Assembly: GCF_009002475.1 (NCBI RefSeq)
Contig: NZ_AP019860.1
Location: forward strand, 7,809,547-7,873,546
DNA length: 64,000 nt
Direction: 5' to 3'
Origin: Candidatus Uabimicrobium amorphum
GTDB taxonomy: Bacteria > Planctomycetota > Uabimicrobiia > Uabimicrobiales > Uabimicrobiaceae
Shown: positions 33,293 to 43,348 of the stretch, piece by piece
How the letters are laid out: each line of letters begins with the position of its first letter
Position numbering within the stretch: position 1 is the first letter of the stretch
Notes under the pieces: model-generated
The model's input: only the letters and a program-made list of their open reading frames with translations
The model's database searches: none
Told to the model about the DNA's origin: nothing
Translations under genes and position numbers: made by a program

Positions 33293-33820
33293 TAATAAAA
33301 ATTTGAAATTCACAATAATACTTGACCCACTTCGTTTGCGAATTCACGATGTTATTTTAATATTTTCGACTGCTAGCGTACACTAAGTGAAAAAAGAAAT
33401 AGTGTATTCGTCGCGGTTCTAAAAAGACATTTTTTGCTTCAGCAAGCCAGCCAGCAATACTCAACAATCGAGACACTCTCGGTCCAACCACAACATAGAT
33501 CTATGGAATTCAAATAGCGTTTTGTTTATTTGGTTGTATTCAAAAGATCTCATTATACTGACTCCTGAGTACAAAAAATATTACATTGCGATGCATCCAC
33601 TTTCTTGAGTTGTTTTATGAAATAACTTGTTATTTGTTATAAAAAATAGTAAAAGAGTAACATCTAACGGATAATTCATACAACAAGTTGATGGATATTT
33701 TTATTTTCCAGAAGGGAGATACGAGGTGGAAGAAGGCATCATGCTCATGCTGGACGCATTTACGTTCGAGTAAAGATTCCTCCCAAATGCTATAAATTAG
33801 GGTATCCTCGTCACAAATCG
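33293..33820. other. Gene-free stretch
   Basis: No supported gene. One short frame (VDGYFYFPEGRYEVEEG and IMLMLDAFTFE, about 33690-33775) has protein-like composition but no start or family, so it may be a remnant. The frame of the next gene is open upstream for about 40 codons, without a better start. Confidence 0.4.
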
Positions 33821-35224
33821 ATGAAAATATCATTTTTAGGTGGTGCTGGCGGAGTTACAGGATCTAAAACTCTGTTGGAAATAGGAAAAGAAAAATACCT
33901 CGTAGACTATGGTCTTTACCAAGGTTCATCTAAAAGTAGAGAAAAAAACTGGAAGCGATTTCATATTGCCAGTCAAGTTTCTGCGGTTTTTTTAACTCAT
34001 GCGCACATAGACCATTCCGGTCTTCTTCCACGGCTGTGGAAAGATGGCTTTAGAGGAAAAGTTTATTGTACAAGAGAAACATTTAAACTGTGTGAAATAC
34101 TGTTGGTCGATTCGGCAAAAATTCACGAAGAAGATGCCAAATATGCCAACAAAAAACAGTACTCAAGGCATAAACCAGCCCTTCCTCTTTATACACTAGA
34201 AGAAGTGGAAGAAATCTTAAAACGATTTGAAGTGGTCAACTTTGAAAAAGAAATTAAAGTCTCCAAAAATATATCCATTACCTTTTATTGGTCTGGTCAC
34301 ATCTTAGGTTCCAGTTTTCTTAGAATTCGCTATAAAGACGAAAATGGACAAGAAAAGAAAGTCGTATTTTCTGGTGACATTGGTCATAAAAGAAATGTCC
34401 TGTTGAATCCTCCCGCTCTATTATGTGAAATGGATTATCTCATCCTAGAGTCCACCTATGGAGATAAATTACACGCCAGAATACCTGCCAAAGAGGTTTT
34501 GGGGATGTACCTTAATGCAATTCTGAAACGCTCAGGGGTTGCTGTTATTCCTTCGTTTTCCGTAGGCAGAACCCAAGATGTGTTATTTTTGGTTAAAGAG
34601 CTTATGGATGAAAACAAAGTACCTAAGGTACCGGTTATATTAGATAGTCCTTTGTCTAAAAAGGCCAATAAAATATTTAACGAATGTTTTACAAAAGGCT
34701 GTGTTAAAGACGAAATTATGGAAAAAGGAGACATTTACCCCACAACGATTTCAGAGGTAGAAAGTGCAGAAGAGTCGAAAAATATAGCGAATGCCGATGG
34801 ACCAATGATTATTATTAGTGCCTCAGGAATGATCGATGGCGGGCGTGTGGTGCATCACGTCAAAAATCGTGTTGTTGACAGGAAAAATGGCATCATTCTG
34901 GTAGGGTATCAGCCGAAAGGAACCAAAGGAAGGTTCTTATTAGACGGTGAAAAAATGCTCCGACTTCATAAACAAGAACTCCCGGTCAATGCAACGATTT
35001 TTTATGTGAACTCATTGTCTGCTCATGGTGATTACTTAGACTTAATTGAATGGATAAAAGACTCGAAAGTTGATCCCAAATTAATCATTTTAAATCATGG
35101 GGAAGAAAACGGGTCGAAGCACTTCAAAATGTTGATTGAATCTCAACTAGAAATCAATGCGACTGTCGCCGAATATGGAGAAGAGTTCAACCTGGACAAT
35201 ATTTACATCAAAAATAAATTATGA
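33821..35224 (+). CDS. Beta-CASP metallo-beta-lactamase ribonuclease-like protein
   Basis: A 467-residue protein of the MBL-fold RNA-processing group (CPSF73/YSH1-like). Zinc motifs are FLTHAHIDHSG (HxHxDH), the distal His in WSGHILGSS and the Asp in FSGDIGHKR. The beta-CASP part has PSFSVGRTQDVLFLVKEL, ISASGMIDGGRVVHHV, and NSLSAHGDYLDLIEW. Such enzymes process or degrade RNA. It is monocistronic and convergent with the PHP gene, with a shared hairpin terminator. Confidence 0.9.
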   Translation: MKISFLGGAGGVTGSKTLLEIGKEKYLVDYGLYQGSSKSREKNWKRFHIASQVSAVFLTHAHIDHSGLLPRLWKDGFRGKVYCTRETFKLCEILLVDSAKIHEEDAKYANKKQYSRHKPALPLYTLEEVEEILKRFEVVNFEKEIKVSKNISITFYWSGHILGSSFLRIRYKDENGQEKKVVFSGDIGHKRNVLLNPPALLCEMDYLILESTYGDKLHARIPAKEVLGMYLNAILKRSGVAVIPSFSVGRTQDVLFLVKELMDENKVPKVPVILDSPLSKKANKIFNECFTKGCVKDEIMEKGDIYPTTISEVESAEESKNIANADGPMIIISASGMIDGGRVVHHVKNRVVDRKNGIILVGYQPKGTKGRFLLDGEKMLRLHKQELPVNATIFYVNSLSAHGDYLDLIEWIKDSKVDPKLIILNHGEENGSKHFKMLIESQLEINATVAEYGEEFNLDNIYIKNKL

Positions 35225-35231
35225 TTTCATC

Positions 35232-35270
35232 GCAAGAATGTTACTAACTTCGTCTAGATAACATTCTTGC
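35232..35270. terminator. Bidirectional terminator
   Basis: Perfect 12-bp stem GCAAGAATGTTA/TAACATTCTTGC between two convergent genes (stops at 35224 and 35289). Confidence 0.75.
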
Positions 35271-35288
35271 AATCACAGAAAACATTCA

Positions 35289-36689
35289 CTATTTCATATC
35301 AACATAAATCGGATTTGTCACGGCGATCATATCATAGTCATCCTCGACCTCTAAGCGAAAATAACTATCTTTTACGATTATGTGTGAAAACTCCAGCATA
35401 CCATTTTTTAGTTGCGAAATATTTTTTGAGATAATTTTTCGCCCATTACATATCACGTTTACCTTGCCTTGTTTACATCCAGAAATAGCGATGGCGAAAA
35501 GCACTTCTTGTTGTTTTCGTACGTTTAAGATATCCCCCATCATGGCCGAGTCATTTGTATTTTCGAGGTAAGCAGAAAACTCTATTGCTGTGGGGCTTAT
35601 GTCTTTGGTAATGTACGCACGACCGTTTTTGATCGCGGTCAAGATGGCTTTTTGAGATAAGTTTGAGGCATAAACATGTGTCGTCGGTTTGCCAATAGGA
35701 TCTTGTTTTTTATGAGAATCACTTGACCCCACAATGGGAATTCTTTTTCCTTGTTGTAATAGACGATCCCACATTTGTAAAGCGAGGTAATCCGTCGGGT
35801 CCCAATAGCCATTCCAAATTTCAATGCTATCATAATCTTCTAGGTCACTATGATTCCAGTAGCAACCGCCACAAGGACCAAATGGGTGATTAATAGAAAA
35901 TAACGCTCCCACTGAATGCGCATCTCTAACAATATCATTAATGGAATTGTTGCGATTTATGCGAAAATCGATCCAATATCCTTGTGGAAGTCCCCAAACA
36001 TTGGCATGACCTTGGGTTGTTGTGACTTCCTCACCTAAGATGAGTAGAACTTCATTGTTGGCGTAAGTCGGTATCTCGAAGTGATGGCTACAAGTATTGT
36101 GTTCGGTCATTGCCAGGAAGTCTAGTTGGTTTTCTTTTGCATATGCCACAAGATCTTCAATGGTTTGTTTCCCATCGCTGTGGTTTGTATGCATATGTAG
36201 ATCCCCCTTGTACCAACGAGTATTTGACTCAAGTACTTGATCGGCATTCCAAAGAAACCTGGGACCAGCAAAGCTATTCGCTGAAGAGGTACGAAACTCC
36301 ACTTCAATTTTGATGTCTACCCCCGATGGTTCAACTTGATATAAACCAAGTATTACCTGCCACGTACCTGAATAAATAGGCCCCGGCAAGTACGCAGCGG
36401 TTGCGTTGTGCTCTGCGATAATAAACTCGCTTTTGCTACCACCACTCCAACCGCGAAACCCTTTTTTTCCAATTCCATTGCTATCAAAAATACCAATATC
36501 TACGGTGTGTTTCTTACGGTCGTATGAGTAGCTTACTTTTATTTCAACAACGTCATCTGGGACATCAAAGGGAACATAACGATAAATATCTGTTGATTTA
36601 GGCGGAAAAAACTTTTTTTCGATGACCAGTGATTCACTAAAAATTTGCGTGGAAAGTAATATACAAAAAAATAGCATCAGTTTATCCAT
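35289..36689 (-). CDS. Exported PHP-domain metal-dependent phosphoesterase (CehA/McbA-like)
   Basis: A 466-residue protein with a signal peptide (MDKLMLFFCILLSTQIFSES). An N-terminal beta-sandwich (about 20-150) precedes the PHP domain: WYKGDLHMHTNHSDG, FLAMTEHNTCSHH, ILGEEVTTTQGHANVWG, and SINHPFGPCGG, all metal-site motifs, and VGSSDSHKK. CehA-type proteins hydrolyse phosphoesters or carbamates. It may act in the periplasm on phosphate esters. A C-terminal beta domain of about 100 residues follows. Confidence 0.9.
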   Translation of the reverse strand: MDKLMLFFCILLSTQIFSESLVIEKKFFPPKSTDIYRYVPFDVPDDVVEIKVSYSYDRKKHTVDIGIFDSNGIGKKGFRGWSGGSKSEFIIAEHNATAAYLPGPIYSGTWQVILGLYQVEPSGVDIKIEVEFRTSSANSFAGPRFLWNADQVLESNTRWYKGDLHMHTNHSDGKQTIEDLVAYAKENQLDFLAMTEHNTCSHHFEIPTYANNEVLLILGEEVTTTQGHANVWGLPQGYWIDFRINRNNSINDIVRDAHSVGALFSINHPFGPCGGCYWNHSDLEDYDSIEIWNGYWDPTDYLALQMWDRLLQQGKRIPIVGSSDSHKKQDPIGKPTTHVYASNLSQKAILTAIKNGRAYITKDISPTAIEFSAYLENTNDSAMMGDILNVRKQQEVLFAIAISGCKQGKVNVICNGRKIISKNISQLKNGMLEFSHIIVKDSYFRLEVEDDYDMIAVTNPIYVDMK

Positions 36690-36935
36690 GAGACCCCCCT
36701 ACATTTTTGGATTTTAAATTTTATCATCATATCATGTTATCTCCCATTATTCCATATCCATTTAGCCACGTTAGCTGATCCCAAACTATGAAATAGACAA
36801 AACTTTTTACTGTATTAATGCGAAAAGATTTTTTTATAATTGTAGACCGCTATATATGAAAATATGTAAAACGATTAGTGTATAGTGACCAACGAACAGA
36901 GATACGACAAACTTTTGATAAAGCAAAGGAATACA

Positions 36936-37409
36936 ATGCAACGACAACCTTTTGGAATGTTACTAAGACTGTCATTTTTAGGATTATTGATCGCGTTTAT
37001 ATATGGCATGAGAGTATTTATGTCAACGCTACCGCTATTATCCAGTTCTTCTCAAAAAGCAATGGTAATTTCCATTGCAATCGTCAGCATACTTTTTGTC
37101 ATCGCCTGTGTGGTTTTGATGTTTTTATTCTTACGTAGAAACCATCGTTTTCCCAAATTAATCGTCTCTTTTTGTGCATTCAATGCTCTAATTATATTAG
37201 TCATGCTGCCGTTTACAGATGGCGTTTTCGATTCTGTCATTGCAATTGTGAGTGCTATATTTTGGATTCTTTATTACACAAACGCTCCACGCGTACAAGA
37301 AATTTTTATCGAGAAATTGGGGGAAAAAACATACTACACCTCAACCTCAGTACAACCCCCTAAAAAAATTAGCAATGATAGCGCGTTGCAAAAACTTTGG
37401 AAGCACTAA
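36936..37409 (+). CDS. DUF2569-like membrane protein
   Basis: ATG 36936 is preceded by AAAGGAA; a GTG at 36885 has no ribosome site. A 157-residue protein with four membrane helices (about 9-30, 42-66, 75-97, 100-122). The motif ILYYTNAPRVQEIFIE after the last helix resembles the YxxxSxRVKxTFV end of DUF2569. Function unknown. Confidence 0.7.
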   Translation: MQRQPFGMLLRLSFLGLLIAFIYGMRVFMSTLPLLSSSSQKAMVISIAIVSILFVIACVVLMFLFLRRNHRFPKLIVSFCAFNALIILVMLPFTDGVFDSVIAIVSAIFWILYYTNAPRVQEIFIEKLGEKTYYTSTSVQPPKKISNDSALQKLWKH

Positions 37410-37410
37410 A

Positions 37411-37445
37411 ATAAAAGTCCAAACGAACCTTTTGGACTTTTTTAT
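37411..37445. terminator. Terminator between convergent genes
   Basis: AAAAGTCCAAA and TTTGGACTTTTTT form an 11-bp stem followed by T residues, directly after the stop at 37409. The A-rich left arm lets it serve both strands. Confidence 0.8.
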
Positions 37446-37522
37446 TTTCGGATTTACAAAATTTTATGTCCAGGAAAAAATATAACCATGATATTTCTCC
37501 ACTAGAAAGGTAAAAATGGATG

Positions 37523-40500
37523 TTAGTTCCTTGTGGTAAATGAATCGATATCCCAGATACGTATCGTATGGTCTTGAGCGCATGAGGCAATTTTTGTACC
37601 ATCTTTACTTAAAGTAAGATATTCAATAATTCCGGTATGCCCTTCTAAGGTTAACAGTGGTTCTCCTGTATCAATGTTCCAAATTTGCAGTGAGTGATCG
37701 TGATTACTGATAAACCTTTTGCCATCTTTGGTGAAAATTCCGCATAGAACTTCCCCATCGTGCCCTTGGAGTTTTTTTAGTAGCTTAAAGGTCTTTGTTT
37801 CCCAAACATTGATAGACTCAGGGTGCGTTGTTACAAATAATTTACCGTCGGGGCTAAAGGTGAGAGATGTGGCTTCGGTGTCGGGTATTTTTTTCTTGGC
37901 TGACAATTTCCAGGTATTTGTATTCCGAAGTTGTATTTCCTTTGACTCAAGGAGTATGAGGATGAGTGGTTGCTTCGGGTGAAAAGCTATTTTCCGAATA
38001 TTACCAGCGGTTTCGAGCACCGTCTTTTGATGTCCGGTATTCATATCCGTAAATATTAACTTTTTATCGATAAATACCGCGACATTTTCGTTTGGAGTCC
38101 AGGTACACGAACGGATGGCCTCTCCAAAAGTTACTCTTTTTAGTAGTTTTCCCTGATTGTTCCAAATGCGCAATGTTTGATCTTTACCGCAGGAAACAAT
38201 TTTCGTACCACTCTCATTGAACAAAGAACCTCTGACAGACCCCCAATGTCCGGTGATGGTCTTGATGGGTTTTTTTGATTTCATATCCCAAATGATTAGC
38301 CTGGAATCAGAACTGGCAGAAATGAGTTTGTTGCCTTTAGAGGAAAAGCTACAAAAATTCACTTTGGCTATGTGCCCGCGTAGAATTTGCGGGTTGTTTT
38401 TCTTTAAGGTTGACCATACTTTTAGTGTGCCGTCGTCACTAATAGTAACCACATTTTTTCCATCGCTACTGTAGTCCGCGTTCAGAATGTGATCATTATG
38501 TCCTTTCAATCTTGCCAGTAACTTACCGGTTTTGACACTCCATAACCGCAGAATATTATCTTTCCCTGTAGAGATTACTCTACGGCCATCTGGACTAAAA
38601 TGACATGACGACAGAGCTTGTTTTAATAATTTTTCGGGAGTGGATGCATCTTCAAATGAATGTAATAATTTTCCCTCTCGGTTCCAGAGTTTCATGGTGC
38701 CATCGTAACTCGTTGAAAGAATTTTGTTCCCATCGGGACTATACACACAATAGGAAATAATATTTTTATGCCCTTTGAATTCTTTTAAGTGTTTCCCCGA
38801 TTTTATATCCCATAATTGTAGTGTTTCAAATGTTCCTCCCGTTACGATTTTTTTGTTATCGGGGCTAAACGCACAGGCATATATTTTTTCGTGTTTCTCT
38901 AATTTTTGGAATAGTTTTTTTTGAGTGGTTTTCCAAATATACACTCCCTCTTTCCCTGAGCACGCAACCATAGAACCATCAGGACTGAAAGTACAATGTT
39001 CTGGTTTGATAATATTATGTGAGTACTTACGAATAACTTTTTGTGTCTGCACATCTAAAAGCTGTAGGTTACCATCAACAGTATTAAACAAAATCGTTCT
39101 ACCGTCGGGACTAAGATCGCTACACAAGGGTGTCTTTTTTAATCGGATTACTTTAACAACTGCTTTTGTATTGGTATCCCAAACTTGAATACCAGCAGAT
39201 ATTGCAGCGAAGATTTTTTTTCCATCACGACTAAAAAAACAATTAAAATATTCCCGCCAATTCGAAGAGCGGTAATTTTCATGTTCTAGGGTAAACAACT
39301 GTTGGTTCGACTGCCGATAAAGCCAATACCATTCCCAACCACGTGCTTTGGGTGGACAAAATTGAGTTTTGTTTAAGTAATAATTTACTTTCGATATGTC
39401 TCCTGTACGATTGTACATATCCACCAATGCAATGGTATGTCGATATAAACTTTGCTCTAGCTGTGTTTTTACGCCACGCAATTCCACAACTAGACCTTGG
39501 GCTTTTTCGTGCGCGGTTACCGCTTGTTGTCGCGCCATTTCGACTTTATTTTTTTCATGATTTAACTTTTTAGCTTCTTCTATTTTTATCTGTGTTTGCT
39601 GATGTAAACTAAAGATGACAATGCTAATACTGAGAACCATTGCGATGAGTGCCACAAAAAAAATGGTGGTAATGGCTTTGTTACGCAAAACCCATTTTTG
39701 GAGAGCTTTTATCTTTGTAGGGGGCCTAGCGCTAATGGGACGGTTTTCCATAAAATTTTTGAGATCTTTTGCTAAAAATTTCATGCTGACATATCTTTTG
39801 CGTGGTTTTTTCTCTATACATTTTAAGCAAATCGCTTCTAAATCGACGGGAATATCAGGATTTAATCGACGTGGGTCAATAGGATCGTCTTGTACAATTT
39901 GATATAGAATATTAAATATCTCGTCCCCTTGAAAAACAGGTCTTCCCGTTAGACCTTCGTACATAGAGGCTCCTAGAGAATAGATATCACTTTTGGCATC
40001 TACATTGTCATTATTGATCTGCTCAGGGGACATGTACGCAGGCGTTCCTAAAAAATCTTTAGATTGAGAAATTTGACTGTCTAAAACTTTTGCTAAGCCA
40101 AAATCCATGACTTTAGGTTCACCGCTATCAGAGAGCATAATGTTACTCGGTTTTAAATCGCGATGAACAATTTTTTGTTTGTGCATGACATAGAGTGCAT
40201 CGGCCAATTTATAAAAAATATTTGCAAGAGCTGTTGGTTTTAACAATTTTTGCGCGATGCATTGTGAAAGAGTCCCTCCTTGGATGTACTCCATTGTGTA
40301 GTAGCACAGAGGTTCTTCGCCTACCTCGAAAACTTTGATTACGTTAGGATGATCCACTTGCGCAATGGCTCTCGCTTCTTGTAAAAATCTTTGTTTTTGT
40401 CGTTCTTCGATATCCACGAGTATGATTTTAAAAGCAACCGTGCGGTTTAATTTGGTATCTTGTGCTTTATAGACAACGCCCATTCCACCTCGCCCCAGTT

Positions 40501-40597
40501 CTTCTTCTATTAAATAATGAAGGAACATCTTACCCAATTGAAGTCTAGTGGGATTTTGGAATGATCTATTTTTAATTTTTCTTCCTCCTACGCGCAT
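37523..40597 (-). CDS. Membrane Ser/Thr protein kinase with WD40 repeat domain
   Basis: A 1024-residue protein. Kinase domain about 27-290: GRGGMGVVYKA, VAFKIILV, IVHRDLKPSNIM, MDFGLA, GTPAYMSPEQI. A membrane helix lies at about 310-332 (AITTIFFVALIAMVLSISIV), then a short coiled coil, then about 14 WD40 repeats to the C-terminus, with GHD/WD ends (FSPDGRRVISTGKDNILRLW, DGTLKVWSTLKK). WD40 kinases of this layout are common in planctomycetes and cyanobacteria, where propellers bind peptides. The outer propeller may sense protein ligands. Confidence 0.95.
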   Translation of the reverse strand: MRVGGRKIKNRSFQNPTRLQLGKMFLHYLIEEELGRGGMGVVYKAQDTKLNRTVAFKIILVDIEERQKQRFLQEARAIAQVDHPNVIKVFEVGEEPLCYYTMEYIQGGTLSQCIAQKLLKPTALANIFYKLADALYVMHKQKIVHRDLKPSNIMLSDSGEPKVMDFGLAKVLDSQISQSKDFLGTPAYMSPEQINNDNVDAKSDIYSLGASMYEGLTGRPVFQGDEIFNILYQIVQDDPIDPRRLNPDIPVDLEAICLKCIEKKPRKRYVSMKFLAKDLKNFMENRPISARPPTKIKALQKWVLRNKAITTIFFVALIAMVLSISIVIFSLHQQTQIKIEEAKKLNHEKNKVEMARQQAVTAHEKAQGLVVELRGVKTQLEQSLYRHTIALVDMYNRTGDISKVNYYLNKTQFCPPKARGWEWYWLYRQSNQQLFTLEHENYRSSNWREYFNCFFSRDGKKIFAAISAGIQVWDTNTKAVVKVIRLKKTPLCSDLSPDGRTILFNTVDGNLQLLDVQTQKVIRKYSHNIIKPEHCTFSPDGSMVACSGKEGVYIWKTTQKKLFQKLEKHEKIYACAFSPDNKKIVTGGTFETLQLWDIKSGKHLKEFKGHKNIISYCVYSPDGNKILSTSYDGTMKLWNREGKLLHSFEDASTPEKLLKQALSSCHFSPDGRRVISTGKDNILRLWSVKTGKLLARLKGHNDHILNADYSSDGKNVVTISDDGTLKVWSTLKKNNPQILRGHIAKVNFCSFSSKGNKLISASSDSRLIIWDMKSKKPIKTITGHWGSVRGSLFNESGTKIVSCGKDQTLRIWNNQGKLLKRVTFGEAIRSCTWTPNENVAVFIDKKLIFTDMNTGHQKTVLETAGNIRKIAFHPKQPLILILLESKEIQLRNTNTWKLSAKKKIPDTEATSLTFSPDGKLFVTTHPESINVWETKTFKLLKKLQGHDGEVLCGIFTKDGKRFISNHDHSLQIWNIDTGEPLLTLEGHTGIIEYLTLSKDGTKIASCAQDHTIRIWDIDSFTTRN

Positions 40598-40761
40598 TTC
40601 AACGACTCGCTGTTGCTTTATTTAGATGAAACTACTTAAGCAATTGACATTGTACAATTTCATCATAGAGATCTGGTAAAATAATCCGTCAAAATTGCAA
40701 AGTCATTTTTTTTCTAAACATTTTAAGTGATGTGATATCATAACATGTAAGCCTTTTATTC

Positions 40762-40790
40762 TTGACATAATTTTCTCGTCTGGCAAAATT
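40762..40790 (+). promoter_or_regulatory. Candidate sigma-70 promoter
   Basis: TTGACA (40762-40767) and AAAATT (40785-40790) are separated by 17 bases. It predicts transcription from about 40797, which agrees with the TTG start at 40861. Confidence 0.45.
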
Positions 40791-40860
40791 GACTGCGCGC
40801 AATATTATGCCTATTTATTTTACTTTTAGACACTCAAAATCCATACAAGAGGAGCCAAAA

Positions 40861-41775
40861 TTGCATATCAAAACTCCACTGTTAGAATCGCGCTCATTAA
40901 GCCAAAAAGTACCCGGGACCGTGTGGCTAAAAATGGATGCTCTGCAACCAAGCGGTTCATTTAAGGTTCGTGGCATAGGGTTTGCTTGCCGCGAATACGC
41001 ACATCGCGGAACAAAAAAATTTATTTCGTCCTCTGGAGGAAATGCGGGCGTTGCTGTTGCTTTTTGCGGACGAAAACTCAATATTCCCGTATCGGTTGTC
41101 GTGCCCAAATCCACCACAGAACGGGCAAAAGAGCTCACTCGTTTAGAAAATGCCGAAGTCATTGTTCATGGTGACACTTGGAATGAGGCACACTTATATG
41201 CCATGGAACTTGTTGATGATAGCGCTGCCTACATACATCCCTTTGACGACCCTCTTTTGTGGCAGGGACATGCCTCTATTATCGATGAAATTTGCGAAAA
41301 TGACATCACACCAGACTTGGTGATTGTTTCCGTAGGAGGGGGAGGTCTTTTATGTGGTGTTATCGAGGGATTGCAGCGCAACAAGCTTAAAAATACTCGT
41401 GTTTTGGCCATGGAAACCCAAGGCGCGGAATCATTGCATCTATCATTGCAACAAGGCTCTATTGTCACATTGCCAGAAATTACAAGTATCGCCACATCTC
41501 TCGGTGCAAAAAAAATTGCGCAACACACTTTTGAAAGTGCCCAAAAATGCAAGGTCATTTCTAACGTAGTTAGCGATTCTCAAGCAATAGATGCTTGTCT
41601 TCAATTTATTCGCGATCACCGCATTGTCGTAGAGCCTGCCTGCGGTGCTGCTCTCGCGCCACTATACCAGTCATCACCGTTCTTGCGAGAGTACAACAAT
41701 ATCGTTGTCATTGTTTGCGGAGGTGTCGTGGCTACGCTAGAGCAACTACATCAATGGCAAAAATCCGTTGGTTAA
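40861..41775 (+). CDS. PLP-dependent L-serine/L-threonine dehydratase-like enzyme
   Basis: The frame opens near 40789, but TTG 40861 has GAGGAG six bases upstream and yields the family start (LHIKTPLLES, as in eukaryotic-type SDS). The PLP lysine is in PSGSFKVRG; the serine loop is SSGGNAGVAVA and the glycine-rich phosphate loop SVGGGGLLCGV. The enzyme deaminates serine or threonine to pyruvate or 2-oxobutyrate. About 305 residues, normal length. An ATG at 40807 is the other possible start. Confidence 0.85.
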   Translation: MHIKTPLLESRSLSQKVPGTVWLKMDALQPSGSFKVRGIGFACREYAHRGTKKFISSSGGNAGVAVAFCGRKLNIPVSVVVPKSTTERAKELTRLENAEVIVHGDTWNEAHLYAMELVDDSAAYIHPFDDPLLWQGHASIIDEICENDITPDLVIVSVGGGGLLCGVIEGLQRNKLKNTRVLAMETQGAESLHLSLQQGSIVTLPEITSIATSLGAKKIAQHTFESAQKCKVISNVVSDSQAIDACLQFIRDHRIVVEPACGAALAPLYQSSPFLREYNNIVVIVCGGVVATLEQLHQWQKSVG

Positions 41776-42402
41776 TCATCGAATTTTGCTGGCTCTGTTC
41801 TTTTCATTTGTGAATTTAGGGCGTGTTGTCATGAATGATGACTTTTTATTCCATTTTTCGGAAAGCTGTTTTAGTGGCGCATATGGTGTTAAATCAAACA
41901 AGTTGTAGTGAGATAAATGATCCCACATACACACACTTGCAATATGTCCATAGCATAAATCTTGTTTATTGATGAATTTATCTTGTCGTGCAAGCCACTC
42001 AAGTCCATTTATGGCCACATCTCTTGTTTTTTGAAAAAAATGGTGCTGGTATATATCCTTCATGCCACCACGTTCCGCGAGAATCAAACGAACCTCCGCC
42101 TCCATCACCCCGGAAATTACAGCAAGAATATTTAAAACTTGTGGATCGCAATTGCATACACCAAATTGATCTTCACTGGCGTAATTTTTTACGATATGCC
42201 GCGCAATATTATCCGACTCAAACAGCTTACAATGGTTGTCTTCGAGGATAGGAACGCGCATCAATGGATTTCCTGAAAAAACTTCAATATTGTTATCCCC
42301 TACGTTGCCGATGTCCACAAACTCAAAATGTACTTCCAATTCCAAAAGCAAAATTCTAATTTTTCTAGTAAAGTGAGACAACGGCGTTCCATATAGGCGC
42401 AT
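41776..42402 (-). CDS. Glutathione S-transferase-like protein
   Basis: A 208-residue protein. N-terminal thioredoxin fold: MRLYGTPLSHFTRKIRILLL (Ser in the SxF position) with LMRVPILEDN and LFESDNIARHI, the cis-Pro and the glutathione gamma-Glu-binding Glu/Ser pair. The C-terminal half is helical. Ends back-to-back with the dehydratase (no gap). Confidence 0.85.
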   Translation of the reverse strand: MRLYGTPLSHFTRKIRILLLELEVHFEFVDIGNVGDNNIEVFSGNPLMRVPILEDNHCKLFESDNIARHIVKNYASEDQFGVCNCDPQVLNILAVISGVMEAEVRLILAERGGMKDIYQHHFFQKTRDVAINGLEWLARQDKFINKQDLCYGHIASVCMWDHLSHYNLFDLTPYAPLKQLSEKWNKKSSFMTTRPKFTNEKNRASKIR

Positions 42403-42441
42403 TTTTTATCCTCTCTGGTGATTGATATATTTTATGATACG

Positions 42442-43071
42442 CTATTTATTGCGTTTGCCAACTTCTACTTCGATAAATGCCGGAAGGTAGCTAGGTGTGC
42501 ATCCTTTAGAAACATGCTCATCTTTGTACAAGCCAAGTTTTTCTCCCAAAGCGATGCAGCGTGGTCGGTACTGTTCTTCAAATACACCAATCCAACCGAC
42601 ACAAAAGTTCATCGTCCATTGCACAAGGGGATCGGCCTTCTCCATGTTTTTTTCTAGATAATCCATAAGTTCCGAACTATTTTCCTGTATTTTTCCCGTC
42701 CACCTTAACCGTGCTTGGTAATACCAAAAAAGACGCCGTAAAATGGGTTCGGGGTGTTCTTGCCAAGATTCGAGCAACTTTTTATTCTTTTTATTTTTAA
42801 CGAGTTGATTTCCGAGTAGCCATTCGGAGATGTAGTTACTCTCATCTTTCTCATGACTCTTTAGGTCCTGAACGATCTTATCGAGGTAGTCTTGATCTAA
42901 GCGATTTTTATCCATGATCAACACTGCAAGAAGACGAGGATAATATTTTTTTGTCGCCCAAAGTTCTGACGCCAAATCGTGGTCCACTTTAATTTGCTTG
43001 GCCATTTTCTTTATGTCCCCCATCTTGACAGAATCGCCGTCCAATAGGGGTAAAATTTCATTTATTTTCAT
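42442..43071 (-). CDS. DNA alkylation repair protein (AlkD-like)
   Basis: A 209-residue all-helical protein matching the AlkD/HEAT-like family: KMAKQIKVDHDLASELWATK, YYPRLLAVLIMDKNRL, and the HPEPILRRLFWYYQARLRW segment. AlkD glycosylases remove N3- and N7-alkylpurines. I cannot confirm the catalytic Asp by eye, so this may be a non-catalytic family member. The C-terminus (GCTPSYLPAFIEVEVGK) is conserved in the family. Confidence 0.75.
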   Translation of the reverse strand: MKINEILPLLDGDSVKMGDIKKMAKQIKVDHDLASELWATKKYYPRLLAVLIMDKNRLDQDYLDKIVQDLKSHEKDESNYISEWLLGNQLVKNKKNKKLLESWQEHPEPILRRLFWYYQARLRWTGKIQENSSELMDYLEKNMEKADPLVQWTMNFCVGWIGVFEEQYRPRCIALGEKLGLYKDEHVSKGCTPSYLPAFIEVEVGKRNK

Positions 43072-43291
43072 TAGTTCCTCTTCTTTTATTTCTATGTCTA
43101 AAACTGTATTTTATACATGATAGCATATTTACAAAGTAGCGCAAATAAAACCGTAACTTTTTCGTATTTCTACGAAAAATATAAAGTACAGTATTCGCTA
43201 TTCTATTTCGCACAATCTTTTTATCATTAGTAAATTCAGTACTTTCAACTCATTTCACAAAAAAAATATTAAAATTGATTTGCATTTCCTG

Positions 43292-43330
43292 GTGCACTAG
43301 TGTACTATTCAAACTAGTACACTAGTGCAC
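43292..43330. promoter_or_regulatory. Perfect 16-bp inverted repeat, probable GntR-type operator
   Basis: GTGCACTAGTGTACTA (43292-43307), a 7-base spacer, and TAGTACACTAGTGCAC (43315-43330). It sits between a candidate -35 TTGATT (near 43275) and the GntR-type gene start at 43349, so it probably autoregulates the operon. Confidence 0.8.
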
Positions 43331-43348
43331 TATATTAAGGAGTTCATA

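Noticed and set aside
33690-33820. N-terminal extension of the beta-CASP gene
   Set aside because: The frame is open, but lacks a start with a ribosome site, and the family begins at MKISFLGGAGG.
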